Positions 1 to 7,195 of a stretch of 64,000 nucleotides of DNA are shown piece after piece. The stretch covers positions 1 to 64,000 of the forward strand of contig JADFDO010000005.1 in NCBI GenBank assembly GCA_018262855.1. Reading direction: 5' to 3'. The position numbers were made by a program, and so were the translations under genes. A model generated the notes under the pieces. That model saw nothing but the letters and a program-made list of their open reading frames with translations, ran no database searches and had not been told where the DNA came from. The first letter of the stretch is position 1. Each line of letters opens with the position of its first letter. The DNA is from Methanolinea sp. (GTDB lineage: Archaea > Halobacteriota > Methanomicrobia > Methanomicrobiales > Methanospirillaceae).

Positions 1-176
1 AAGAGTTCAGATCTTAAATCCTGGATATCTGTCTTTGAGAATTCAAGGACACTCTCAGACGTTGTTTTTCCAACAAGTGCAGATTCTCCCACAACAATCG
101 CGAGGATAAGTATTGTGATACTGACAATAAACCCCATCATCACTATCCATTGACCATCCTCATTCAACCGCGCCAT
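1..176 (-). CDS. Pilin-like secreted/membrane protein, N-terminal part (runs off the window)
   Basis: Only the first 58 residues are inside the window. The protein begins MARLNEDGQWIVMMGF and continues with a hydrophobic stretch of about 20 residues, then a polar region. A short polar head, a glycine followed by glutamine (DG-Q) and one membrane helix is the arrangement of archaeal type IV pilin-like (class III signal peptide) proteins, where the prepilin peptidase cuts before the glutamine. The start overlaps the end of the upstream gene by 13 bases, so it is translated as the third gene of the same minus-strand operon. Whether it is a pilin or another membrane-anchored exoprotein cannot be told from this fragment. 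Confidence 0.6.
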   Translation of the reverse strand, partial: MARLNEDGQWIVMMGFIVSITILILAIVVGESALVGKTTSESVLEFSKTDIQDLRSEL

Positions 177-691
177 AATAATACCTCGACCAATACTGTC
201 TGATTACGGAGATCAAGCCCGTATGGATTGCTGGTGCTTATTGGATTAACGTATATCCAGCGATTCACTTTTACCGCATTTTCACGATAATATTGAGACC
301 CGTTGAATTGTATTTCGATTACATCGCCTGTTGATTCATCTCTCGAAAACAACGTTGCGTTAAATTTTAAAGTATCATGATCGGATGGATCCACTTTGCT
401 GTTTATAATCCGGGAAAAGTTTTCCCCAAAAGCAGCACCACCATCACTTTCTATTTGCATCTGGAGTTTACTCTTATTTGCTCCTCCAGTTGAATTTAAA
501 ATAGAATAATCTGGTGTATCAAGAATAACAAGAGCATCATTCCCGAGTTGTTCCAGTTGCATGTCGGCAATATGAACATCCTGAGGAGTGAGAACCGTCG
601 TACTGCTGACAATAAGATATGCAGTAACAACCATGAGCAATCCTGCTGCAACACCCTCGATTGTATAGAGTTGCCCCTGGTTATTTACCAT
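164..691 (-). CDS. Pilin-like protein with single N-terminal membrane helix
   Basis: This 175-residue protein starts MVNNQGQLYTIEGVAAGLL, followed by a hydrophobic helix to about residue 30; the remainder is predicted extracellular and contains several N-x-S/T sequons that AglB could glycosylate. The G-Q junction at residues 6-7 and a Glu at the fifth position after the cut resemble the class III signal peptide of archaeal pilins. Small proteins of similar design are widespread in Euryarchaeota, usually as uncharacterised families (DUF7288-like by general resemblance, from memory). It overlaps the preceding gene by 7 bases and the next by 13, so the three are one transcript. Function beyond surface location is unknown. 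Confidence 0.65.
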   Translation of the reverse strand: MVNNQGQLYTIEGVAAGLLMVVTAYLIVSSTTVLTPQDVHIADMQLEQLGNDALVILDTPDYSILNSTGGANKSKLQMQIESDGGAAFGENFSRIINSKVDPSDHDTLKFNATLFSRDESTGDVIEIQFNGSQYYRENAVKVNRWIYVNPISTSNPYGLDLRNQTVLVEVLLWRG

Positions 692-1734
692 ATTTTTACC
701 TCCATGACAGCAATATCAGGTGGTGGAAGTGTGGCGGTATTATAATTGAATTTGTATGGAATTCCATCACTTACTGTCTTATTGAAGGTCATGTTGATCT
801 CAATGATACTATATTCATCCAGACCGATCCGTTTGAAAAATCCTTCTTCCACTCTAAGGTATGACGTGTTTGACATTGAGCAGGATAACGAAGAACAAGG
901 AGTGGGCGAGCTCTCTGTTTCATAGATAAAAACAGTAGGTGATGAGGCTGGTACAAGCAGGGGTGTTGGTGCACCCCCCGTTGCAGGATAAACGTCAATG
1001 AATATCGGTTTTATTAATCCAGTATCAGGAATGGTAAAATTACGTAGTAAAATCGTGGTTTCCTCATTCAGAGGATCAATTCGATAGAGAGGATTCGCGA
1101 GGCTATAGAGCTCATTAAACTCCATCCTGACCACAACATTCTGGCTGGTCCAGTTGATAACCTTCACAACTGAAGAAGCCCCTGGCTGTTTGATTTCAAC
1201 CAATCTCCGGATATACCCATAATGGGGAGGTGGACCTTCTCCTACGCTCTTTATTGTTGATTCGTCTAATTTTCTCAAAGATATGTTAAATGAGTACGGA
1301 TAATCCCCGAATATCAATTTGCTCTTATAATCATCCGGATAACAGAGAGCATCAATCCCCGAACAACCCGCTGATGCATCATGTTGAAAAAATTTATCGA
1401 CTTTCTGTTGTTGTAAATAACCGGGGGAATACCTCTCCAGTGATAGCCCCAATCTCTTCAGACTGTCTCTTTCCAATGGGATTGATAAGTCTAACAGGTG
1501 CCAGTTCACCGTACTTCCAACATAATACCGAGGCTCACCCGGATCCTCCACAAGGACAACACCGGTTCGATACGCTACGGCATCATAATCGACAGTCCGG
1601 CTAAAAAGACTGACAAGAAGCCCTGACAGCATTGTGGCCACAAAGATGAATGCTATCATGAAAATTGTGAATCCAACGATGAAATCAATGGATAATTGAC
1701 CATCATCATGGCCGGTTTTCCGCCGACTGGGCAT
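685..1734 (-). CDS. Class III signal peptide pilin-like surface protein (first gene of cluster)
   Basis: I start this protein at the ATG at 1734 (MPSRRKTGHDDGQLSIDFIV) rather than the longer frame to 1839, because the shorter form puts a basic head, then G-Q-L-S-I-D and a hydrophobic helix of about 22 residues at the N-terminus. That matches the QxSxE-type motif of archaeal pilins processed by the EppA peptidase. The 349-residue product has a long beta-rich extracellular part with several N-glycosylation sequons and two cysteine pairs (CSGIDALC and CSSLSC). It is the promoter-proximal gene of three overlapping pilin-like genes. A pilus or archaellum accessory role is inferred from the signal alone. 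Confidence 0.65.
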   Translation of the reverse strand: MPSRRKTGHDDGQLSIDFIVGFTIFMIAFIFVATMLSGLLVSLFSRTVDYDAVAYRTGVVLVEDPGEPRYYVGSTVNWHLLDLSIPLERDSLKRLGLSLERYSPGYLQQQKVDKFFQHDASAGCSGIDALCYPDDYKSKLIFGDYPYSFNISLRKLDESTIKSVGEGPPPHYGYIRRLVEIKQPGASSVVKVINWTSQNVVVRMEFNELYSLANPLYRIDPLNEETTILLRNFTIPDTGLIKPIFIDVYPATGGAPTPLLVPASSPTVFIYETESSPTPCSSLSCSMSNTSYLRVEEGFFKRIGLDEYSIIEINMTFNKTVSDGIPYKFNYNTATLPPPDIAVMEVKIW

Positions 1735-1807
1735 TATAGATGGTTTATTGAGAGGATTGGATATAAAAGATATGTAATATACCTCTGATTCACGGAGCAA
1801 CACCACC

Positions 1808-2242
1808 ATGTCCCCCGCCACCACTCGCAAGCTCACCACCGCAGAATTCCCGCTCGCAGAAAAAGTCTGGACCCACTACCGGGGCCAGAAGGCTGATCCG
1901 AAGAACGAACGCATATTCGGCGTCTTTGTGAATGGAAAACTCGTTGCGACCTCCCGCTGCACCCGCCATCCCGGGGGGCTCGAGATGGACTGCGTGTTCA
2001 CGCTTGACGAGTTCCGGGGATACGGGTATGCCCGCCATGTGGTCCAGGCACTGATCGACGCCTGCGGGAAGGAGCCGATCTATATCCATTCGACGCTGGT
2101 TCTCAGGTCCTTTTACAAAACCTTTGGATGGAGGCCGATTGGCGAGAAGGAGATGCCGCAGTCGATCCGGGACCGGTTCATTTTCTGCTTCGGCGAGATG
2201 GAAGGATGCAACGCGATCCCGATGGTCCGGGACGGGACGTGA
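1808..2242 (+). CDS. GNAT-family N-acetyltransferase
   Basis: A 144-residue single-domain protein. The acetyl-CoA pyrophosphate loop of the GNAT fold is visible as FRGYGYARHVVQAL near residues 76-90, following a beta strand (LEMDCVFTLDE), and the C-terminal part SFYKTFGWRPIGEKE is the usual strand-helix that closes the acceptor site. The substrate cannot be read from the sequence; an amino group on a small metabolite or protein is the general expectation. It is transcribed away from the pilin cluster across a 73-base divergent gap and followed 42 bases later by the small antitoxin-like gene. Confidence 0.8.
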   Translation: MSPATTRKLTTAEFPLAEKVWTHYRGQKADPKNERIFGVFVNGKLVATSRCTRHPGGLEMDCVFTLDEFRGYGYARHVVQALIDACGKEPIYIHSTLVLRSFYKTFGWRPIGEKEMPQSIRDRFIFCFGEMEGCNAIPMVRDGT

Positions 2243-2284
2243 GAGGGGGAGGGACAATATCGAGAGAGAAGCCATTCCTTTACT

Positions 2285-2539
2285 ATGAGCGGAAACGATC
2301 GCAAAATCAAGCGTATTCCCGTGAAAGAGACGACCTGGAGGAATTTGCACGAACTGAAAGAACCCGGCCAGAGTTGCGATAAACTTCTTGCCGGGATGAT
2401 TCAGCGCGAGCATGATTGGAGAGACTGGAAGATAATCGCTGAGATCGACAGGACCGGCGAGTATGTGGCATTTGATCCGGATGAAATCCTGAGGGAAGAC
2501 TCGCCTGGTCACCCTGTCAAGGAAGGGAATCCCTCTTAG
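2285..2539 (+). CDS. VapB/RHH-like small antitoxin-type protein, orphan
   Basis: This 84-residue protein begins with a basic, strand-forming segment (KIKRIPVKETTWRNLHELK) followed by a helix (CDKLLAGMIQREHDW), the pattern of short archaeal DNA-binding antitoxins that sit upstream of RelE/ParE-type toxins. Here no toxin gene follows: the next frame is the ATPase 240 bases on, separated by its own operators. It may therefore be an orphan antitoxin or a small regulator. The acidic C-terminus (FDPDEILREDSPG) would be the toxin-binding tail in such families. Assignment rests on pattern, not on a diagnostic motif. Confidence 0.55.
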   Translation: MSGNDRKIKRIPVKETTWRNLHELKEPGQSCDKLLAGMIQREHDWRDWKIIAEIDRTGEYVAFDPDEILREDSPGHPVKEGNPS

Positions 2540-2711
2540 GAAAACGCTGGTGGTTAGTGATAACCGAGATCATACTCTGGAAGGATTCTCAATCGGTGTG
2601 TCTTTGGTATGGATGGTGAGGCCAGGCCCGATAGAACGGCCCCGGGTACAGGACACCTGGACTGCCTGTAGATGGATTGGGGAGTGGTAATTCCCGCCAC
2701 ACATTCCAAAA

Positions 2712-2732
2712 TTGTATATTACTAATATATAC
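2712..2732. promoter_or_regulatory. 21-bp palindromic operator 1 upstream of the ATPase gene
   Basis: A near-palindrome centred on 2722 (half-site TTGTATATTA, 8 of 10 positions matched by the other arm). It is followed 33 bases later, centre to centre, by a second copy. The spacing is close to three helical turns, so two dimers could bind the same face of the DNA. It lies 50 bases before the ATPase start, inside an A/T-rich promoter region. Confidence 0.6.
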
Positions 2733-2744
2733 TATAAGCGAAAA

Positions 2745-2765
2745 TTGTATTTTAGTAATATACAA
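2745..2765. promoter_or_regulatory. 21-bp palindromic operator 2 upstream of the ATPase gene
   Basis: The second palindrome, centred on 2755, has half-sites TTGTATTTTA and TAATATACAA, matching at 9 of 10 positions. Both copies share AAAATTGTAT at the left edge. The site ends 16 bases before the chosen ATG at 2782, so a bound protein would block the promoter or the ribosome binding region. Confidence 0.6.
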
Positions 2766-2781
2766 TAAAAGGGACATCCCC

Positions 2782-4035
2782 ATGTTCACAGTAGATCGTC
2801 TGGAAGGGGTGATACTTGATCAGGAGGAGGCATTCCGCAAGAGGGAGGCTGGAATCCCCAGGGAGGTTGACATTGATCGGTATCTTGGCTCAACCCATAT
2901 CATTGTCGTGTCTGGTATCAGGAGATGCGGGAAGTCCACCCTGCTCAGGCAGTTCGCTGAGCGGGTCGAAGAATTTCTCTACGTGAACCTTGACGATGAA
3001 CGCCTTTTCGGGTTTGAATTGGGGGATTTCGAGAACCTGATGCTGGCGTTCCATAAACTGCACCCGGGGGTCAGGGTGCTCCTGATGGATGAAATACAGA
3101 ATGTAGAACACTGGGAACGGTTTGTCCGCAGGATTCATGATGAAGGATATAAGGTGATCCTCACCGGGTCAAACGCGCAATTACTGAGCGCGGAACTTGG
3201 CACCCGCCTTACGGGAAGATATCTGCAGATCGAACTCTTCCCATTCTCGTTCCGGGAATACCTGGATCTCAAAGGCATAACACCGCAGAGAGTGACAACT
3301 GCGAAAAAAGCGGAAATACTGAACCATTTCGACTATTACCTCGAGAATGGGGGATTTCCAGAGTTTCTGAAGACCGGAGACGATGAGCAGTTGAGGAGGA
3401 CATATGAGGACATCCTGTTTCGGGACATCGTGGTACGGTACGGTATCAGGGATGTGAAGATGTTCCGCCAGATGGCCCGTTACCTGTTCAGTAACATATC
3501 AAAGGATGCCAGTTATCACTCTCTCAAGAATGCCCTCGGGATAAAATCGGCGATGTCCGTCAGAAGTTACGTACAGTATATGGAAGAAGCATATCTCATC
3601 TTTGAACTCTGCAATTACAGTCAATCTTTAAAGAAGCAGTACGCTGGCACAAAAAAGTTCTATGTCGCTGATAATGGCATGAGGAATGCAGTTTCACTGC
3701 GTTTCTCTGGTGACTGGGGAAGAATGCTTGAGAACCTCGTCTTCCTCGAACTTAAAAGGAGGGGCATATCCTGTTACTTCTGGAGGGAGAAAGAGGAGTG
3801 CGATTTTCTCCTCGAGAACAAGGGGCAGCTTGTCGCAGCGATACAGTGCTCCTGCAAAGTGAGTGAGGAGAACCGGAAGAGGGAGATATCAGGTCTGGTC
3901 GCGGCTATGGACCGCTGGAGTATCGATTCGGGGACGATCATCACCTACAATCAGGAAGAAGAGATCCGAATACAAGGAAGCAGGGCTGTTCAGCTCGTCC
4001 CTGCATGGAAATGGTTGATTGCGGATATTCCCTGA
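2782..4035 (+). CDS. AAA_14/DUF4143 family ATPase
   Basis: A 417-residue protein of the archaeal/bacterial ATPase family with an N-terminal AAA domain and a C-terminal DUF4143 (restriction-endonuclease-like) domain. Walker A is GIRRCGKSTLL near residue 45, Walker B is VLLMDEIQN near residue 95, and sensor LTGSNAQLLS follows. The C-terminal part has ENLVFLELKRRG and the ExK-like FWREKEECDFLL typical of the nuclease-fold region. I start at 2782 because the longer frame to 2677 would translate through the palindromic operators. Members are numerous in methanogen accessory regions; biological role is not established. The neighbouring MntA-HepT pair suggests a defence or mobile context. Confidence 0.85.
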   Translation: MFTVDRLEGVILDQEEAFRKREAGIPREVDIDRYLGSTHIIVVSGIRRCGKSTLLRQFAERVEEFLYVNLDDERLFGFELGDFENLMLAFHKLHPGVRVLLMDEIQNVEHWERFVRRIHDEGYKVILTGSNAQLLSAELGTRLTGRYLQIELFPFSFREYLDLKGITPQRVTTAKKAEILNHFDYYLENGGFPEFLKTGDDEQLRRTYEDILFRDIVVRYGIRDVKMFRQMARYLFSNISKDASYHSLKNALGIKSAMSVRSYVQYMEEAYLIFELCNYSQSLKKQYAGTKKFYVADNGMRNAVSLRFSGDWGRMLENLVFLELKRRGISCYFWREKEECDFLLENKGQLVAAIQCSCKVSEENRKREISGLVAAMDRWSIDSGTIITYNQEEEIRIQGSRAVQLVPAWKWLIADIP

Positions 4036-4123
4036 GGGGAACTGGCCACAGGATAAACCTTATGTGGTCAAGGGAGTGAATTTACATCGGACACGGTGAT
4101 GGGATATCGACGTATACGAGCTG

Positions 4124-4396
4124 TTGAAAGAAAATAAAAGAGAAATCAGGAAGATTGCGGTACGTTACGGTGTTCGTGACATCAAGGTGTTTGGTTCGGT
4201 CGCGAAAGGGAATGCCACCGAAGCGAGTGATATTGACCTTCTTGTCACGCTTGAACCCGGCCGGACCCTCTTTGACCTTGGCGGTCTTTCGTATGAACTG
4301 GAAGAGCTCCTTGGAAGACATGTCGATGTTGCGACCAGGCCAATTCTTCGAAAGGAAGTGAGGGAGAGAGTCGAAAAAGAGGCAATTCCATTATGA
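4124..4396 (+). CDS. mntA: MntA-type nucleotidyltransferase antitoxin (start disrupted)
   Basis: This is a minimal nucleotidyltransferase: FGSVAKGNATEASDIDLLV carries the G-S-x10-D-x-D catalytic signature, and a third acidic residue sits in HVDVATR. MntA enzymes add AMP groups to the tyrosine of the HepT toxin motif and neutralise it. The hepT gene overlaps its end by 4 bases. The only in-frame starts are TTG at 4124 or CTG at 4121; a stop lies at 4097. Removing one G from the GGG at 4101-4103 would create ATG-led MDIDVYELLKENKREI, which looks like the family N-terminus, so a one-base insertion (or a sequencing error) is likely. Confidence 0.75.
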   Translation: MKENKREIRKIAVRYGVRDIKVFGSVAKGNATEASDIDLLVTLEPGRTLFDLGGLSYELEELLGRHVDVATRPILRKEVRERVEKEAIPL

Positions 4397-4743
4397 GGGA
4401 TGATTCGCTCCGGTTCAGGGACATCATCAGGGCGATCAAACAGATCGAAAGGTATGGGGGTAAGTGCAGTAAGAACGAATTCAAACAAAATGAACTGGTG
4501 CAGGTGTGGGTTGTGCATCACCTCCAGTTGATTGGTGAGGCCGCCAGAGCGATCTCTTCGGAATCGAGGGAGAGGTATCCATCAATTCCATGGGCCAAAA
4601 TTATTGGCCTCCGGAATATTCTTGTTCATCATTATTTTGCGATTGACCCGGAAGAGATCTGGAATGTCCTGGAACATGATCTCCCTGCACTGAAAACAAG
4701 CCTTAAGACCATACAAGGGACAAAAGACGATGAAATTGAGTGA
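4393..4743 (+). CDS. hepT: HepT-like HEPN-domain toxin RNase
   Basis: This 116-residue all-helical HEPN protein contains R74-NILV-H79-H-Y81, an exact match to the R-x4-H-x-Y active motif of HepT ribonucleases; the tyrosine is the residue AMPylated by the partner MntA. The QLIGEAARAIS helix typical of the family is at residues 54-64. It starts inside the end of mntA (ATGA overlap), the usual arrangement. The toxin looks intact whereas the antitoxin start looks damaged, which is odd because an unneutralised toxin would normally be selected against. Confidence 0.85.
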   Translation: MRDDSLRFRDIIRAIKQIERYGGKCSKNEFKQNELVQVWVVHHLQLIGEAARAISSESRERYPSIPWAKIIGLRNILVHHYFAIDPEEIWNVLEHDLPALKTSLKTIQGTKDDEIE

Positions 4744-4792
4744 TGGACCTCTCTTTAGGATATTTCGACCATCCATCTAAAAAAATTGGAAA

Positions 4793-5563
4793 TTACTGCT
4801 CAGTAAGCATTATCCTTATTCCCATTCCTTCCCGCTGAATCCCTTCATCCCGGATCGCCACCGGACGGTTCTCGAGCATCTTCATGGCTTTTTTGAGTTT
4901 TGACTTCAGCCGGAGGTTTTCGACCTCGAGGCGCCGCACGCGGTGGTGAAGGGGTTCGCGTCCCTGCGCCCCGCAGAGGCTTGCGATGTAGTGCTTCAGG
5001 AACCGGTCGGCACGGTTCTCCCTGCGGGGGATCCACTGGATCTCGACCTTTAAATGCCTGGAGGAGATGAGCTCCTCGATCTGCACCTTCTTGTGGAGAT
5101 ACCTTGCATTCCTCCGCGTGTCCTTCGCGGAGAGGTGCCAGACGACCACCTGGCTGTCGGTGCAGATCCTGGCATGGGCTCTTTGAGGAAGGTTCTCGAG
5201 TGCCAGGATGACCGCGTTGAACTCCGCGTCGTTGTTGGATGCCCCACGCTCGTAGGAGAAGAACACGTCTTCGCCGGGGAAGAGGGCGATGCTGTGCCCG
5301 TCGCCGCTCCCGTCCACCAGGATATCATACATGGGTTCCGGCTCCCGCCCGGCCCGGGATCTGCCGGTTCCGTGGGTCTTCGTGCAGGATATGGTGGCGT
5401 ACAGGGATTGATCCCTGCAGGATGAATACAACACCACGTTGTCCTGGATGGACGATTCCGGGGAAAAGTCCTCGGAAAAGAGGGTACAGACAGGACAGAG
5501 GGGGTCGCCGGGATGGTGTAGGAAAACATTTCCGGTCCCGGTGTCTGTGCGTTCCCCGCTCAT
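4793..5563 (-). CDS. RNase H-fold protein with N-terminal extension and C-terminal coiled coil
   Basis: The central domain (from about residue 78, MYDILVDGSGDGHSIALF) has the RNase HI-like acidic residues: D in ILVDGSG, E in NNDAEFNAV, D in CTDSQVV and D in ENRADRFLKHY. RNase H would cut RNA in RNA:DNA hybrids. About 77 residues precede the domain, including CPVC and two further cysteines, and a C-terminal helix (VRRLEVENLRLKSKLKKAMK) looks like a short coiled coil. The ATG at 5563 has AGGTGG just upstream; a GTG two codons earlier is possible. It is monocistronic and convergent with hepT. Whether it is an active RNase HI or a structural paralog is not clear. Confidence 0.7.
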   Translation of the reverse strand: MSGERTDTGTGNVFLHHPGDPLCPVCTLFSEDFSPESSIQDNVVLYSSCRDQSLYATISCTKTHGTGRSRAGREPEPMYDILVDGSGDGHSIALFPGEDVFFSYERGASNNDAEFNAVILALENLPQRAHARICTDSQVVVWHLSAKDTRRNARYLHKKVQIEELISSRHLKVEIQWIPRRENRADRFLKHYIASLCGAQGREPLHHRVRRLEVENLRLKSKLKKAMKMLENRPVAIRDEGIQREGMGIRIMLTEQ

Positions 5564-5793
5564 GCCCACCTGATCGAGTGATTGAACCTTGACTCTATTT
5601 AATGTTTACGCTCGTTTTTTGGATTTTTGAATTATTTATTCAGATATTTTCACGATCCGGGAAGATAAAAGAGAGAAAAATTTATTCTGCGAAAAAGTGT
5701 GGAATCATCGTAGTTACCCTGAAAAGGGCGTTATCATCGTCATTGTATCTACAATGGTCTCGACCAGGGAGTCTTGTGAGTGGAATTCTTGCG

Positions 5794-6666
5794 TTATCGT
5801 ACGATCTTGGTGATCGGGATCTCCAGGATATCCTCCGCACCGGCAGATTTCAGGCACGGGATCAGGGTATTCACGTCAGACTTGTGGACCACGGTCTGCA
5901 CGCTGTAGTAGTCGATCCCGTGCAGCCTGCTCACGGTCGGCTTTTTTAGAGCCGGCAGGGCTCCAACGATGCGCTCCATCGCACTGGTCGGCACGTTCAT
6001 CGAGAGGAGCACCTGCCTCCTGGCCTCCATCACCCCGAGCAGCAGGGTCACGATCTCCTCGATCGCCTTCCGCTTCGCAGGATCTTCGAAGCTCTCCCGG
6101 TTGGCGATGATCATCGTGTAAGACTCCATGATCTGGCCGATGATCTTCAGGCCGTTCTTCCTGAGCGTCGTCCCGGTCTCGGTGAGATCCACGACGACAT
6201 CCATCAGGTCGGGGACCTTGGCTTCGCTTGCGCCGAACGAGTGGAAGAGCTGTACCGGGATGCCAAGACGACCGAAGTACTCGCGGGTCAGCTCAGGATA
6301 CTCGGTCGTCACCCTGGCATCCGGCCGGATATCCTTCGCATCGTTGATCGGCTCGTCCCGATGCACCGCGACGACGATCTTCACGGTGCCCTCGCCGGTC
6401 TTGCTGTAGTTCAGCCGGGCAACCTCGCGGACATGCGCCCCGCTCTCCTTCACCCAGTCGAGGCCGGATATCCCGAGGTCGAAGTACCCCTTCTCGACGA
6501 ACAGCGGGATCTCCTGGGGACGGAGGATCTTCACCTTGGCGATCCGGCTGTCTGCGATCACCGGGTTATAATCACGGTCAGAACGCTTCACCTCGAGGTC
6601 AGCCTCCCTGAAGAGGAGAAGCGTCTGCTCCTCAAGGCTCCCCTTGGGAAGTGCGATATTGATCAT
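5794..6666 (-). CDS. hisG: ATP phosphoribosyltransferase, long form
   Basis: HisG catalyses the first step of histidine synthesis, joining ATP and PRPP. The 290-residue length includes the C-terminal regulatory domain of the long form (from about residue 215, SMNVPTSAMERIVGALPALKKPTVS), so no HisZ is needed and histidine feedback is expected. N-terminal MINIALPKGSLEEQTLLLF, GISGLDWVKE and the PRPP-binding segment VVVDLTETGTTLRKNGL are clear. No other his genes are adjacent, which is common in archaea. An 11-bp perfect inverted repeat lies 40-65 bases upstream of the start and could regulate it. Confidence 0.95.
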   Translation of the reverse strand: MINIALPKGSLEEQTLLLFREADLEVKRSDRDYNPVIADSRIAKVKILRPQEIPLFVEKGYFDLGISGLDWVKESGAHVREVARLNYSKTGEGTVKIVVAVHRDEPINDAKDIRPDARVTTEYPELTREYFGRLGIPVQLFHSFGASEAKVPDLMDVVVDLTETGTTLRKNGLKIIGQIMESYTMIIANRESFEDPAKRKAIEEIVTLLLGVMEARRQVLLSMNVPTSAMERIVGALPALKKPTVSRLHGIDYYSVQTVVHKSDVNTLIPCLKSAGAEDILEIPITKIVR

Positions 6667-6705
6667 GTGCTCATGAGTGCGACCGCAAAGGGAAAAAATG
6701 TGAGC

Positions 6706-6731
6706 ATGAACATCGCATCAGCGATGTTCAT
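6706..6731. promoter_or_regulatory. Perfect inverted repeat upstream of hisG
   Basis: An 11-base arm ATGAACATCGC (6706-6716), a 4-base loop ATCA and the exact complement (6721-6731). It sits 40 bases before the hisG start on the minus strand. It could be an operator or a hairpin in the leader; there is no run of T that would make it a convincing terminator. Confidence 0.45.
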
Positions 6732-6878
6732 TCGCTGAGTGCACAGTGAGCCCGGAACAGTCAGTCAGGAAGGAATAAGATAAGGGTATAGAGTCATTTT
6801 TTCCATCGATCCTGTGAACAAACAACCACGGAGAATTTGAGAGAATCCCCTCAAGAAAATCATGAAAAAGTGAGGAGG

Positions 6879-7036
6879 GTCGGTCTCAAATCCAAGTGCG
6901 ATTAACCCCGCCGCCCCCGAAAATACCGCGGGGCTACCGCCCTCGACCCGGGGCGACCTCCGGTCACCTCCATTTCTTTAGTAAATATTGAATAGTTCTG
7001 GTAGGAGTGATAAGATGGAACGCGGCGGCGGTTCAA
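6879..7036 (+). repeat. Dispersed GC-rich repeat, copy A
   Basis: The 529-base gap between hisG and the DUF1015 gene holds this element and otherwise only A/T-rich sequence. The 64-base core at 6906-6969 differs by 3 bases from the core of copy C and by 3 from copy B. The core is GC-rich with internal pairing (ACCGC with GCGGT, GGGGC with GCCCT). It is followed by a 66-base A/T-richer arm ending CGGCGGCGGTTCA, which partly complements the start of the element, so the whole could fold back on itself. Copies A and C are colinear over about 158 bases. The right end contains TAGGAGTGAT followed by ATG and a 25-codon frame (7015-7092). Confidence 0.85.
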
Positions 7037-7195
7037 CAATATTTCAGAGGGTCCTTTTTAACCGAAATTACCATTTGAAAATCCCAAACTAGCAAGAAAA
7101 CTCACTTCAAAAAAACGGGTGCATTTTAAAAAATCCGAATAGATGTTGGTGGCGGGATTGCCAATATACCCCAGAACCCTCGCATCAGCGATTGT

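Noticed and set aside
1790-2512. 240-codon open frame on minus strand over the GNAT gene
   Set aside because: It is antisense to the GNAT and VapB-like genes, which have recognisable family motifs; its own product has none and runs into the divergent promoter.
5602-5949. 115-codon open frame on plus strand
   Set aside because: Its second half overlaps the hisG C-terminus on the other strand; composition and lack of motif indicate a chance frame.
6879-7036. CRISPR repeat
   Set aside because: The copies are far apart, have no regular spacers and the unit is far too long; no Cas gene is in the window.
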